Shown one piece after another: positions 37,178 through 46,533 of a stretch of DNA of 64,000 nt. Origin of the DNA: a candidate division TM6 bacterium GW2011_GWF2_37_49 (lineage in GTDB: Bacteria > Babelota > Babeliae > Babelales > RVW-14). Numbering within the stretch: the stretch's first letter is position 1; each line of letters begins with the position of its first letter. Under the pieces are notes generated by a model, which saw nothing but the letters and a program-made list of their open reading frames with translations, searched no databases and had not been told where the DNA came from. The DNA lies in NCBI GenBank assembly GCA_000989955.1, contig LBTE01000003.1, forward strand, positions 1 through 64,000, read 5' to 3'. The translations under genes and the position numbers were made by a program.

Positions 37178-37809
37178 TTTTGAGCCCCTTTTAAAAAATC
37201 AAATACGAATTGACTCCAGCTTTCCATGTTCTGATAATGCTTTTGACACTCCTCAATCGACAACAGTTCTCCGCTCTTAAGCTCAGACTTCACAGAAATA
37301 TTATTATTATCACCAGTCAAAAGTATGATAAATCCGAGGTGTACCTGGCCAACAGCATCTTCATCATAATTTACAAGCCCCAGCGGCTTGACTTGCAGAC
37401 TTCCTTCGTAATTCACCTCTTCATTAAATTCACGTTTTGCCCACTCAAAAATATCATCGCCAGCTATATCTTCCTGCCTGATGTGTCCACCAATGCCAAG
37501 CGAAAACTTGCTCTGCAGGCGAGTTTCACTAGCTGTACTCTGACGTTGCATGATAAAAAGCTTATTTTGATGGATAAAAACAATGTATGGTATTATTTGT
37601 TTGTAAGCTGGGTCTAGCTCCATTTCCGAACGCCATTTAAATTCTTTGTGTGTTTTTATGATTTCAAGGTAACTAGAAAACCCTTCTAGCGGCAAAAAAC
37701 CATTGAAAGCTTTCTCCGGAAATAGATCTTTGCGCGGTACAACCAATATTTTTTCGTCTTTTTTAATGATCGTTTTATTAGCATCAAATTTGTTTTTTTG
37801 TGTTTCCAT
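37174..37809 (-). CDS. NUDIX-family phosphohydrolase
   Basis: The protein has 211 residues. The NUDIX box is visible near residues 108-131 as GGHIRQEDI with EWAKREFNEEVN, close to the consensus G-x5-E-x7-REUxEE. The preceding strand PYIVFIHQNKLFIMQRQ and following VHLGFIILLTG complete the fold. The N-terminal 60 residues resemble the predicted NUDIX phosphoesterase group with a VVPRKDLF opening, whose substrates are undefined. It is coupled to tkt by an ATGA overlap, which suggests a metabolic or nucleotide-cleaning role alongside sugar-phosphate metabolism; this is inference. Confidence 0.8.
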   Translation of the reverse strand: METQKNKFDANKTIIKKDEKILVVPRKDLFPEKAFNGFLPLEGFSSYLEIIKTHKEFKWRSEMELDPAYKQIIPYIVFIHQNKLFIMQRQSTASETRLQSKFSLGIGGHIRQEDIAGDDIFEWAKREFNEEVNYEGSLQVKPLGLVNYDEDAVGQVHLGFIILLTGDNNNISVKSELKSGELLSIEECQKHYQNMESWSQFVFDFLKGAQK

Positions 37810-37995
37810 TCACTTCTCCATAAATTAAAAAATTCAAAGGCTTATGCGCCAACGTAGCAAAAAAAGCTTAGGGGGGCAACATTGCTAGCCAAAATTATTT
37901 GCATAAATTACCACTTTATTGACTTTTTCATCAAATAAATCGAAAAATCAAAATATGTTGTTAATTGTTTGTTTTTTTATAAAAGGACCTAATTT

Positions 37996-39837
37996 ATGCT
38001 TTATAAAATACTTTTTTTGATAATAACATTTGCACTAAACAGTGCCTTATTTGCTGACAACATAACTGTCATAAATCATACAACAAATCCAGTTTGGGTT
38101 GGGGTTTACAAGGTAAAGGCCAGTTGGTTGGGCACAAGTATTGGCGATGCAGATTTACAAAATAAGATTGTGAAAATTCCAGCCGATGGTAAAACTGAAT
38201 TTGATCGACCACGTGTGAAATTAAAAATCAATCGTGAGGTCTTTTTTTCTGATGTCGAAAAAGATCTAAAAAATAAATTTAATAATTATGAATATAAATT
38301 AATAAATAAAATACCCGCAGGAACAACAAAAGGCTCAACTTTCCATATTGCAGAAAAAGATGGCGTTATTAAAGGATACCATGAGATTGAATGGAAGGTT
38401 GTTAAGCCCATTATTGAAGCACTTAGAAAGATAACCAAACCGATACGAGACAGTTTCGCCAAAGGCCCTCACGGTAAAGAAACAGCCGTTGTTCGAAGAG
38501 GTTCAAATTTGGCACCGGAAGAAGTAGCGTTCTTACATAAAAGAGAGTCAAAGGTAAAAAACGCCCTAGAAAAGCTTCTTAAGATAAAATTGGATGGTAA
38601 AAAAATTCCCAAAATTGCTCTTTGTATGAGTGGAGGAGGAATGAGGGCCGCAACGGTTGCAACAGGCGTATTTGAAGGATTAGAAAGCACTGGATTGCTT
38701 GACGCAACAACTTATGTTGCTGCTCTATCTGGATCTACTTGGACTGTTGCTAGCATTGTAGAACTTGGACAATCAACTCAGGATTATTGCAAGCATTTTA
38801 CGGAATCACTTACAAGTCTACATGCTTTCAATTTGGCTGATGCAATACATGTTTTGCAACCTAAAGTCTTATCTAATCAGCAAATAGGGCCTGTCGATTT
38901 GTATGGAATGTTATTAGCTGCTACATTTTTTCACCACAAAAAAAATAAATACGGTAGCCACGATATTCAATTATCTGATTCTCAACGACGTATAAAAGAC
39001 GGTAACCTTTTCTTTCCTATCTACACAGCTCTCCAAGTTAAGGATAGCAATCTACATTGTGCAGAGTTTACGCCTTACGAATTTGGCATCGATGATTGGA
39101 ATATGCATATTCCAATTTGGTCATTTGGTAGAAAATTTGTAAATGGAACATCAACAGACTTTGCAACTGAGCAATCGCTTGGATTTTTAATGGGAATATG
39201 GGGATCTGCGCTCTCAGGATCAATCAAAAATATTATTAATACCGCTAAAAGTACACTACCAAATGTTATTTTCAAGGCGTTGAATGATATTTCTGTAGAA
39301 ATCGGAGTTAGTAGCATTAGAGCTGCAGCCATTAAAGCATATAATCCATTGTATGCAGTTAAGGATTCTCCTTTTAAAAACTGGGAACAAATTACTCTGA
39401 TGGATGCAGGGTATGTGAATATCTTCCCATTCCATCCAATCTTTAATAAAGAACGCGAAATTGGTATAATAATATTTGTTGACGCTTCAGGAAGTGTTTT
39501 CAAAGGCACTCCGGATTTTAAGGAAGTAGTTAAATATACTCAAGCAAACAGAATACCATTCCCTCAAATAACGTTTGATTTTTTGACGAAAAATCAGGTA
39601 AATCTTTTCAGTGATAAAAAGAATGCAAATGTGCCAATTGTCATATATTTAGCACCAGTTAAAAATAAAAAATTTAATTCTTCATATGATCCTAAAAAAG
39701 AATATCCTAGTACTTTCAAATTTATTTACACACCAGAAGAAATTAAAAATCTCAAAGGCGTAATGAGACAAAATATTATTGATCATAAAGACAAAATTAT
39801 TGACGCAATTAGACAAAAAATAGAACAAATTTCGTAA
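37996..39837 (+). CDS. Exported cPLA2/lysophospholipase-B-like phospholipase
   Basis: The protein has 613 residues with AAAGGA upstream and a signal peptide (LYKILFLIITFALNSALFA). Residues 20-135 form a beta-rich N-terminal part of unknown fold. The catalytic domain starts near 205: CMSGGGMRAAT (210-220) gives the oxyanion loop with Arg, and AALSGSTW (242-249) the nucleophile Ser245 in the form seen in cytosolic PLA2 and fungal phospholipase B. MDAGYVNIFPFHPI (469-482) supplies the Asp470 partner, followed by IIIFVDAS. This order and wording fit the PLA2_B family, mostly eukaryotic, better than patatin, whose nucleophile motif is GxSxG and catalytic Asp motif DGG. Likely role: cleaving host or prey phospholipids after secretion. 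A strong terminator follows. Confidence 0.85.
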   Translation: MLYKILFLIITFALNSALFADNITVINHTTNPVWVGVYKVKASWLGTSIGDADLQNKIVKIPADGKTEFDRPRVKLKINREVFFSDVEKDLKNKFNNYEYKLINKIPAGTTKGSTFHIAEKDGVIKGYHEIEWKVVKPIIEALRKITKPIRDSFAKGPHGKETAVVRRGSNLAPEEVAFLHKRESKVKNALEKLLKIKLDGKKIPKIALCMSGGGMRAATVATGVFEGLESTGLLDATTYVAALSGSTWTVASIVELGQSTQDYCKHFTESLTSLHAFNLADAIHVLQPKVLSNQQIGPVDLYGMLLAATFFHHKKNKYGSHDIQLSDSQRRIKDGNLFFPIYTALQVKDSNLHCAEFTPYEFGIDDWNMHIPIWSFGRKFVNGTSTDFATEQSLGFLMGIWGSALSGSIKNIINTAKSTLPNVIFKALNDISVEIGVSSIRAAAIKAYNPLYAVKDSPFKNWEQITLMDAGYVNIFPFHPIFNKEREIGIIIFVDASGSVFKGTPDFKEVVKYTQANRIPFPQITFDFLTKNQVNLFSDKKNANVPIVIYLAPVKNKKFNSSYDPKKEYPSTFKFIYTPEEIKNLKGVMRQNIIDHKDKIIDAIRQKIEQIS

Positions 39838-39865
39838 AATATTAGCTTTTTTAATCTTTTTCTTA

Positions 39866-39920
39866 AAATAAAAGAGGTCTTGTGGGGTAGACAAACTACC
39901 CCGCAAGACCTCTTTTATTT
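39866..39920 (+). terminator. Strong rho-independent terminator
   Basis: A 25-base-pair stem with a single G-U pair and a five-base loop, with AAATAAAAG/CTTTTATTT ends giving a T-run. It begins 29 bases after the phospholipase stop and isolates that gene from the following lipoprotein gene. Confidence 0.92.
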
Positions 39921-40014
39921 ATCATATTTGAAAATCGTTAGCAGTTTTTGCTAAAATGAAGATGTAAATACATTGTTAGTGTAAATTACAATCAAAAAAT
40001 TGGAGGAATTGTTT

Positions 40015-40635
40015 ATGCTGGACTTTGTAAAAAATATTTTAAAATTTATCGTTATATTTTTAATCTTAGATGGGTGCGTTTACTTCAATGCCAATCCAAA
40101 AAAACTTACCAATGTATCTGGCGACAAATATCTTTATTTAAAATATGTTCCAATCGCTGACAGATTCAGCAATGTTTACAAATTCCAGTTGGTACTTATG
40201 CCTCGTAAAGAAGATGCTACAGACTTAAATATAGAGCTTGTAGACATGAAAGACGAGAAAGGGAATCTGGTTGAAAAAACTGTATTTGGAAGCCGTGGCC
40301 GCTATATGATGGCAAACATAAAAACACCAGATAACAAGTATCTTGTTTTTTATTATCCTGACAATGCATACCCAATCACCACGACTCAGGGTTCAGATTT
40401 ACATATTCAAGCTTTGGATAAAATCCCTTCAGATATGCCGAAATATACATGGTTGATATTTCATCATTATCAGCTAGACCAGTACTTCTTTCAACCTGTA
40501 TTAAACGATTTTTGGTACCTTCAACGAATGCAACACAAGGCAATTAATGGTCTTCCTGTTGTTGATGTTTTGCCGTACGAAGGAACCCCTGAAAGTACTG
40601 GTAGATATTTTATTTTTTGGAAATTAGAAGATTAG
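40015..40635 (+). CDS. Putative lipoprotein of unknown function
   Basis: The protein has 206 residues. The ATG at 40015 has GGAGG upstream. The N-terminus (MLDFVKNILKFIVIFLILDGC) ends in a lipobox-like Leu-Asp-Gly-Cys with Cys21; the Asp before the Gly is uncommon, so lipidation is probable but not certain. The mature part is strand-rich (YLYLKYVPIADRF, FQLVLMPRKED, YLVFYYPDNAYPI) without a known motif. It lies 45 bases upstream of the macro-like protein and probably shares its transcript. The lgt gene at 63.1 kb would supply the lipid anchor. Confidence 0.6.
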   Translation: MLDFVKNILKFIVIFLILDGCVYFNANPKKLTNVSGDKYLYLKYVPIADRFSNVYKFQLVLMPRKEDATDLNIELVDMKDEKGNLVEKTVFGSRGRYMMANIKTPDNKYLVFYYPDNAYPITTTQGSDLHIQALDKIPSDMPKYTWLIFHHYQLDQYFFQPVLNDFWYLQRMQHKAINGLPVVDVLPYEGTPESTGRYFIFWKLED

Positions 40636-40680
40636 GCATAAACGATGATGTATGAATAATTTTTATAAAGAAAGAAGGTT

Positions 40681-43188
40681 ATGAAAAAGCATGAAGTGTT
40701 GATTATTGCTGGCGCTTTTTTGTGTGTTAATTTGTGTAATGCAGAAATTGAAAAGTCTAGCTATAAGCCATTAGATGAAATTAAGCGATCCTGGGAAGAT
40801 TTTAAATCAAAGGCATCAAGTGCTGCAGAAGCCGTTAAAAAAAAGGCGTCAACTGCTGCAAAATCCGTAACTAAATCAGTTAAAAAAGTTCAGGATGCTA
40901 TAAAAAAAACTAGTTCCAAAGTTTCGCCAGAAACGGATTTATCTAAGCAAAATTTGCCACAAAAACAAGCAGCCTCCACATCATTTATTTATAAAATTCC
41001 TGTAATTTCAAAGTTTGTTAATAAGTATATAAAGCCAAATCCTGACGTTGTAGAAATGCTAGATGGTATACGAAAGTCTGCAGCAGATTGGAAGGCTGAA
41101 AATGGCATTCTTAGTGGAGCAACTGCTTTGAAAAATTTGGATTTTCAGCTAAATTTATACAAAAAGAATCCAGCATATAAAAAAGAATGTTCAAAATTGA
41201 GAGCAGAAAGATACATTTTGTCGGCTAAAATGCTTGAAGATATTGATACATATTCTGATGATAAATTAAAAAAATTAGAACAGGCAGAAGCACTTTCAAT
41301 TTTAAAGGTCTTGAAGTATGAAAATGATATCAAATTATATGAATCAGATCAAAAAGAGGCTGAGCGCCACAAGCCAGGTATGATAGGACAACAAAGTTCT
41401 GAACCTGATGTTGGCGCTATAATTTTAAAGTCTGCTGGGTTTGCTGTTTCAACTCCTGATTTAGATCATTTTCAGATCAAACCGATAGGACGAAACGCTG
41501 AAACTAAAGGCTCTCTTGCTGAGAAGAGGGCAACAGTCATCGAGGCTATTTTAGCCGATTTAAATAATCAGCTTAAGGAAAAGAAGTTAATAGATGAATC
41601 GCTGCTTCAGGAGATAAAAAGCCTCCTGCCAGAACCTGGCATGTTTGATGCTCATGGTAGTTCTGATAGAGCTTATAACTTGATCGACGAATTTAATAAA
41701 ATATCAAAGGACAATGATGCGGCTAAAAAACAGAAAGAGGGTCCTGAGGCAGCCAAAAAGGCAACCAAAAAATTAGAAGCTGCTAAGATGAAGTTAGAGA
41801 TGTTTATGCAAAAATTGGGGTTTGTAAAAAGTTCAACAGTTGAGGGTAGGTTTGATAATAAAGCGCCAAAGCATGCTGCGCATGTTGTTCAAGAAATATT
41901 GGGCATCAAGGAGGAGGATTTTCGCAAAGCTATTGCAAAAGATCCAGCAGTATTAAAAAAATATCTTGTTGTCAGAACAGCGGATGATGGCACAGTGACT
42001 GGGTATGCTCTTAAGAATCCAAAAACTGGAGCCGAAGTAGAGGTTGGGTCCTACAAAGAACCAACTAAGGAAGATTTGGATCATGCTGCTGACGACAAAT
42101 TAGATAAAATTATTGAACAGCAAGGAGAGGGTTGCTTAACAAGGGGTGGTTCGTTTTCTATATTAATAGCTGAAAACAGCGAAGCAGCAGCGGCTATTAA
42201 TATAGGGGCAATGCAAGCAGATCCAAGTTACAGAGGTGCCACAATTATTACAGCATCTAATTTTCATGGGTTAGAGACTGTGCATAAAGATGATGTTTAT
42301 GGATCGATAGAAGAAAATGGTAATATGCAAAGCGTTAAATTTTCAGATGGATTAGGTAAGCCTGTAAGTGGATATTATAGGGATCTTACGCAAGGGCCAG
42401 GAGTTGCATTGTCAACACCAGCAGCGACTATTTTTAGAACTTATTTTAAGGGGTGTGTCGATAATCCAGACGATCCAAGTAAATGGCCACAACGACCTGA
42501 TGGTAAAAATCAAGATACTAATTTGTTAAGGGATTTTGACATTAAAACACAAAATGGATATGTAATATCTGATATTAATTCGTTAAAGTCGCTATATCAA
42601 CAATCTGCTTTTGCCAAATTTAGATTGGCAGTGCAGGACGGGGTTGAAGTTACCGGAGGCGCTGTTAATGGTGGAAAACATACAGAATTTAGAGATCCAA
42701 ATCAGAAGGTTAGACAAGTATTTGTTGCGGCGCTTGATGTTGGTCCAGGAAGTACATTTAAACCTAAATCCGAGGAAGAGAGACAAATATTAAAACAAGC
42801 AGCCATAAGCGTATTAAAGATGAGTTACAGCGCTGCTATAAAAGCAGCCTTTGTTCAAGGAAGTAAAAAAGTAGTAATGCCTCTGGTTGGCGGTGGTGCG
42901 TTTGGCAATGATCCAGCCTGGATCAAAGAGGCTATTGAGCAAGCAATGGAGGAGAATAAAGCGTATATTCATGCTGGTGATATACATGTGGAATTAAATG
43001 CTTTCCGTGACCAAAAGCCTGATCCAGAAAATGGTAAAGCTGGTACAGATTACGTAAGCTCATATAAAGGACTAGTACAGAGTTTTGGTGGTGAAGTAAG
43101 AAGATTTGGAACGGATACGACTGGTCAAGTAGTTACAAAAGTTGAAAAAATTGAAGCTGCATTAACAGAACCAATAACATCAACCTAA
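40681..43188 (+). CDS. Large exported protein with a C-terminal macro-domain-like region
   Basis: The protein has 835 residues. A signal peptide (KKHEVLIIAGAFLCVNLCNA) is followed by a Lys/Ala/Ser-rich amphipathic stretch (about 40-90), helical segments up to 450, and a mixed alpha/beta end. The region from about 480 contains FSILIAENSEAAAAINIGAM, ATIITASNFHGLE (near 520), YYRDLTQGPGVALSTPAATI (near 565) and VVMPLVGGGAFGN (near 735). The last motif resembles the distal loop of macro domains, which bind ADP-ribose. The middle phrases, as I recall, also occur in uncharacterised proteins of protists and giant viruses. ADP-ribose binding or removal is possible but unproven. Confidence 0.5.
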   Translation: MKKHEVLIIAGAFLCVNLCNAEIEKSSYKPLDEIKRSWEDFKSKASSAAEAVKKKASTAAKSVTKSVKKVQDAIKKTSSKVSPETDLSKQNLPQKQAASTSFIYKIPVISKFVNKYIKPNPDVVEMLDGIRKSAADWKAENGILSGATALKNLDFQLNLYKKNPAYKKECSKLRAERYILSAKMLEDIDTYSDDKLKKLEQAEALSILKVLKYENDIKLYESDQKEAERHKPGMIGQQSSEPDVGAIILKSAGFAVSTPDLDHFQIKPIGRNAETKGSLAEKRATVIEAILADLNNQLKEKKLIDESLLQEIKSLLPEPGMFDAHGSSDRAYNLIDEFNKISKDNDAAKKQKEGPEAAKKATKKLEAAKMKLEMFMQKLGFVKSSTVEGRFDNKAPKHAAHVVQEILGIKEEDFRKAIAKDPAVLKKYLVVRTADDGTVTGYALKNPKTGAEVEVGSYKEPTKEDLDHAADDKLDKIIEQQGEGCLTRGGSFSILIAENSEAAAAINIGAMQADPSYRGATIITASNFHGLETVHKDDVYGSIEENGNMQSVKFSDGLGKPVSGYYRDLTQGPGVALSTPAATIFRTYFKGCVDNPDDPSKWPQRPDGKNQDTNLLRDFDIKTQNGYVISDINSLKSLYQQSAFAKFRLAVQDGVEVTGGAVNGGKHTEFRDPNQKVRQVFVAALDVGPGSTFKPKSEEERQILKQAAISVLKMSYSAAIKAAFVQGSKKVVMPLVGGGAFGNDPAWIKEAIEQAMEENKAYIHAGDIHVELNAFRDQKPDPENGKAGTDYVSSYKGLVQSFGGEVRRFGTDTTGQVVTKVEKIEAALTEPITST

Positions 43189-43424
43189 GTTGCTACCAAA
43201 ATTAGAATTTAAACTTATTGCAAAGATAAGTTGTTTATGCAGACAAGGGTTATTCAAATTACAAGCTTGAAGATGAATAAAAAAATTAAAAACCTTTCAG
43301 AAAAATGCTGGCAGATGCAGTAACAGCAACATCAAAACTTATATAATTCCATCGCGACAAAACGCAGATTTAAGCAGGTATACATCAGTTACGTATTACA
43401 GAACATGCGCAAGCATAGGCCTTG

Positions 43425-43512
43425 CTAGCATTTTGACAAAATTTACAACTCGGCCTGCTTGGCGCGATTAGATGTGCTATTTCGAATAAAGTTTTAAAAA
43501 ATTGCAAAAAGT
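43425..43512 (-). repeat. R2 dispersed repeat, highly degenerate copy
   Basis: It keeps AACTCGGCCTGCTTGGCGCG, GATTAGATG and AAAATTGCAAAAAGTAC in R2 order. The rest of the 449-base gap from 43189 to 43637 is AT-rich and shows no gene or terminator that I trust. Confidence 0.45.
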
Positions 43513-43637
43513 ACATGCGTACTTTAAAATATTTAATTCAGTGAATGTGTAAAGTGCAACCTTATGAGTTATGTTAGCCTTCGTATGAATGTTTTCTTAT
43601 AACTAAATTAATGCGCAATAAATATTAAGAAAGGCAC

Positions 43638-44888
43638 ATGGTGCGGTATATAAAAGAAATTTTAAAAGTAGCAATATTTATTTTTTCGATATTGACTGAA
43701 AACTTTTTGTTTGCAGCATATGGTCAACCGGTAGCAAGTACGTCTGAATCATTTTTATCATTAATGCTTGAAGAAATGTGCGATGTGTCGAGCGGATTGG
43801 TCGGTTTGGATAATAAAAAAGTATTTTATTCATTTACTCAGTCCAAGACTGGCTATAAATCATGGCAATCAATTGGGGACAAAATTATTTATATGTACGA
43901 TGTAAAAACTGGACAACTTACAGGCACGTATAACCTTGGACGCAGAGTTGCATTCGGCCCAATTTTTAGCCAGAATGCAAAAAAAATGGCTTGGACAGAG
44001 CTAATATCTGACAAAAATTACGTAGTTAAGTTATGCGATGTAGATACAGGATTCAATGAATATGAGTTTCCTTGCAACGCAATTTGCATGCCAATTCCTC
44101 AATTCAACTCAGATTGTAATGTTTTAGCATGGATTGTTCGAAATTTGCATGAAAAAAACAAGTTATACGCTTTCGATTTATATTCTAAACATCACGAAAA
44201 TTTTATGTTTAATCAAAATATGATTGATTGCGTATTTGCTCCAAATTTTAAAAAAATGGCACATGTATTTATAAAACCAAGCCCTAAAATCGAAGGGCCT
44301 ATCATTACAATTAAATTATACGATTTATGTACTCTTAGTAATAAAGAAGTTGATTGCTACGCAGAAAATGTTTCCGGTATTAACATCTGCTTGAGTGGCA
44401 AATATTTGATCTATAAAACGTTACAACCTAATTACGACCATTTTGGTAAGTGTAATATTATTACAAACTTGTGCGATGTGGACGAAAACAAAATTGTATA
44501 TTCAGAAAAAAATGTTTCGTTTTCTGATTTTAGCACTAACGGTAAACTATGCGCGTTTCTGATTACAGAACCAGTAGTTGGAGCGTGTAATTTCAATGTA
44601 ATAATCAAGTTATTTAATATGGAAACAAGAAGCGTTATACATGAAGCCAACTGTGGAGTAGGAGGTGTCACTGCTTTCAAGTTTAGTCCAAACTGCATCA
44701 AGCTAGCTTATTTAACAGTGCATTCAAATAACAGTGTAACAATTAATGTTTATCATATTGCTTTAAAAACAATCTACAAGACTTTCAATTGTGGAACAAC
44801 TCATATAACATGCTTTGACTTTAACAAAGAAGGCGATCAAATCATAGCCGTAACAGCGGCTGGCAATATTGTAACTTTTCCAATTTAA
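43638..44888 (+). CDS. Exported WD40/beta-propeller-like protein
   Basis: The protein has 416 residues. It opens with a hydrophobic signal (VAIFIFSILTENFLFA). The rest repeats a strand pattern with phrases such as IIYMYDVKTGQLTGTY, VVKLCDVDTGFNEYEF, IIKLFNMETRSVIHEA and INVYHIALKTIYKTF, each followed by a segment like FSPNCIKLAYLT. This is the rhythm of six to seven propeller blades of the WD40 or TolB type, where each blade ends in a component-type strand. The protein probably acts as a binding platform outside the inner membrane. No partner is suggested by the neighbours. Confidence 0.6.
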   Translation: MVRYIKEILKVAIFIFSILTENFLFAAYGQPVASTSESFLSLMLEEMCDVSSGLVGLDNKKVFYSFTQSKTGYKSWQSIGDKIIYMYDVKTGQLTGTYNLGRRVAFGPIFSQNAKKMAWTELISDKNYVVKLCDVDTGFNEYEFPCNAICMPIPQFNSDCNVLAWIVRNLHEKNKLYAFDLYSKHHENFMFNQNMIDCVFAPNFKKMAHVFIKPSPKIEGPIITIKLYDLCTLSNKEVDCYAENVSGINICLSGKYLIYKTLQPNYDHFGKCNIITNLCDVDENKIVYSEKNVSFSDFSTNGKLCAFLITEPVVGACNFNVIIKLFNMETRSVIHEANCGVGGVTAFKFSPNCIKLAYLTVHSNNSVTINVYHIALKTIYKTFNCGTTHITCFDFNKEGDQIIAVTAAGNIVTFPI

Positions 44889-44976
44889 TATAAATCATTA
44901 ATAATAGATCTCTTCCCAGGCTAAAATTTTGAAAAGCTTAATTTTACCGATTATACCATTCTAAACAGGACTTTGC

Positions 44977-45555
44977 CTACACATTTAAAACACTGAATTC
45001 TCCAGCATTGTTATAAAAATTTTGAACATGATTTTGAGAAGAAACTTCGGTGCATTCAGCTTTTCGCTGCTGTTTGCTTTTGGGGGGCTTTCTTAAAACA
45101 TCTACCAGATCGTCAAAATGATCAGCTCTAAAAACATTAACAACTTCATCAACACTTTGTGACGGTTTGTCAATATTTGCAACTTCGATAATTGCTTGAG
45201 CAAGGTACGCGGCCATGATGTGAGCTTTTTGTTTCGACAGTGCCAACATCTGGCATTGATGCATTCCAAATTTTTGTTTTGATTTTCGATTGATTTTCTC
45301 CTGTGGCCAACCTAAATTGTACGCTTCGACTTGTTGCTTTGCTGGCAGGTTCATGTTGCTCACCAAAAAAACTGTCTCCCATCCCCCAAAACGCTTTTTT
45401 CGTTTGTATGCGGTGAAAAAATATGTTTTGCCATAAAGTTTAGCTTTGATCCTTTTTTCTCGTTCGTTGCGTAATAATTTCAATGCTGGAACGTGTTTCA
45501 ACTGAAGCCTTTTACCACCACGCGTAACAACGCATCTACTGCTTGGAATCCGCAT
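44977..45555 (-). pseudogene. Transposase remnant (C-terminal part)
   Basis: A 192-codon frame whose product resembles the C-terminal part of a DDE transposase: FLVSNMNLPAKQQVEAYNLG, then KFGMHQCQMLALSKQKAHIM, the helix that follows the catalytic Glu in IS4-like enzymes. The N-terminal catalytic half is missing, and the frame is bounded by the vanX-like gene 75 bases away. No terminal inverted repeats were found. It is likely a decayed insertion sequence; an intact relative may have spread the R repeats, but that is speculation. Confidence 0.6.
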
Positions 45556-45630
45556 GATAAATTTATGTTTGGTTTTATGACGTTTTCAATGTTACAGACT
45601 ACTTCAAAAGCTTGATTTGGCGCGTGCCGA

Positions 45631-46455
45631 TTATTCAATCTCAAAATCGAAATAACTGATATCTTCTGATGCCGGGTAAGGTTCATTTTTTAATGTGTAA
45701 TGCCACCATTCTTCAGCATATGGCTTAAAGCCGTGCTTAATCATTGCTGTCATTAAATAATTGCGAAGATGTTTGAACTGTTCTTCTATGAGGTTGTTTT
45801 GATGGTGCGATGCTTCATCAAATAAATCAAACGATGATCCCATGTCAACGGTACCATCATCGAGAAGTGTAATTTCAAAACCATCAAGAAGCGTTCTCTT
45901 TATTTCCTGAATCGGATGAAGAGATTTTTCTAATTTAATAATGGTAAGGTCTACGGTGCTTCCACGACTATGACCTGAACGTGCGGCTACATAACCTAGT
46001 TCAAACACTTTATCTTTATCGACCCGAGGATAATAGTAAGATTTTTTTGTTTGATCGGCGATATTCGTGCTCCATAGCATAAAATGATTAACGGCACGTT
46101 GTGGACGGTAAGCATCATAAACGACAAGATTGTAGCCATCTTTGACTACTTCTTGTTGAACTTGCTTTAATGCTTCTGCCGCCTGTTTGGTTAATATAAT
46201 AACTGGCTGTTTATATCCATCTACTATCTTGCCTACAAAGTTTTCTGTTGTGCTGTATCGAGGCGAAATAATGATTGTTGGGTCTATTTCGCTAAGATAG
46301 ACAAAACCTTTATCACGAGCCTCTTGGGACATCTTAAGACTAGCGGCACTGGTCGTATCCTTGGGCATCTCAAGGCCAGCGGCGCTTGCCGTACAAGTTG
46401 CAAAAATAATAAAATAACTAGCGACCAACAATGAATATAGCTTTTTCATGGACAT
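45631..46455 (-). CDS. Exported D-alanyl-D-alanine dipeptidase (VanX/M15D family)
   Basis: The product hydrolyses D-Ala-D-Ala or related peptidoglycan dipeptides with zinc. It has 274 residues from the ATG at 46455; another ATG two codons later is possible. The signal peptide is LYSLLVASYFIIFATCTASA. VVYDAYRPQRAVNHF carries the conserved Arg; SGHSRGSTVDLT gives zinc ligands His and Asp; and EEWWHYTL gives the catalytic Glu and the last His ligand. Unlike resistance VanX it carries an export signal, so it should act on periplasmic or external muropeptides. It is divergent from the M15 peptidase at 46.5 kb. Confidence 0.9.
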   Translation of the reverse strand: MSMKKLYSLLVASYFIIFATCTASAAGLEMPKDTTSAASLKMSQEARDKGFVYLSEIDPTIIISPRYSTTENFVGKIVDGYKQPVIILTKQAAEALKQVQQEVVKDGYNLVVYDAYRPQRAVNHFMLWSTNIADQTKKSYYYPRVDKDKVFELGYVAARSGHSRGSTVDLTIIKLEKSLHPIQEIKRTLLDGFEITLLDDGTVDMGSSFDLFDEASHHQNNLIEEQFKHLRNYLMTAMIKHGFKPYAEEWWHYTLKNEPYPASEDISYFDFEIE

Positions 46456-46533
46456 TTTCTTTTTCAATCTTTACATGTTTCAAAACTAGAGTAAATTGTA
46501 TTTAAAATTTATATATTAATCAATTGGGAAAAT

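Noticed and set aside
37996..39837. Patatin as identity of the phospholipase
   Set aside because: The nucleophile motif is LSGS, not GxSxG with DGG/DGA downstream in patatin form; the Asp motif DAGYVN fits cPLA2/PLB better.
45498..45686. 62-codon minus-strand frame between the transposase remnant and the VanX-like gene
   Set aside because: It overlaps both ends out of frame. It may contain a little more of the decayed transposase but cannot be shown to be one.
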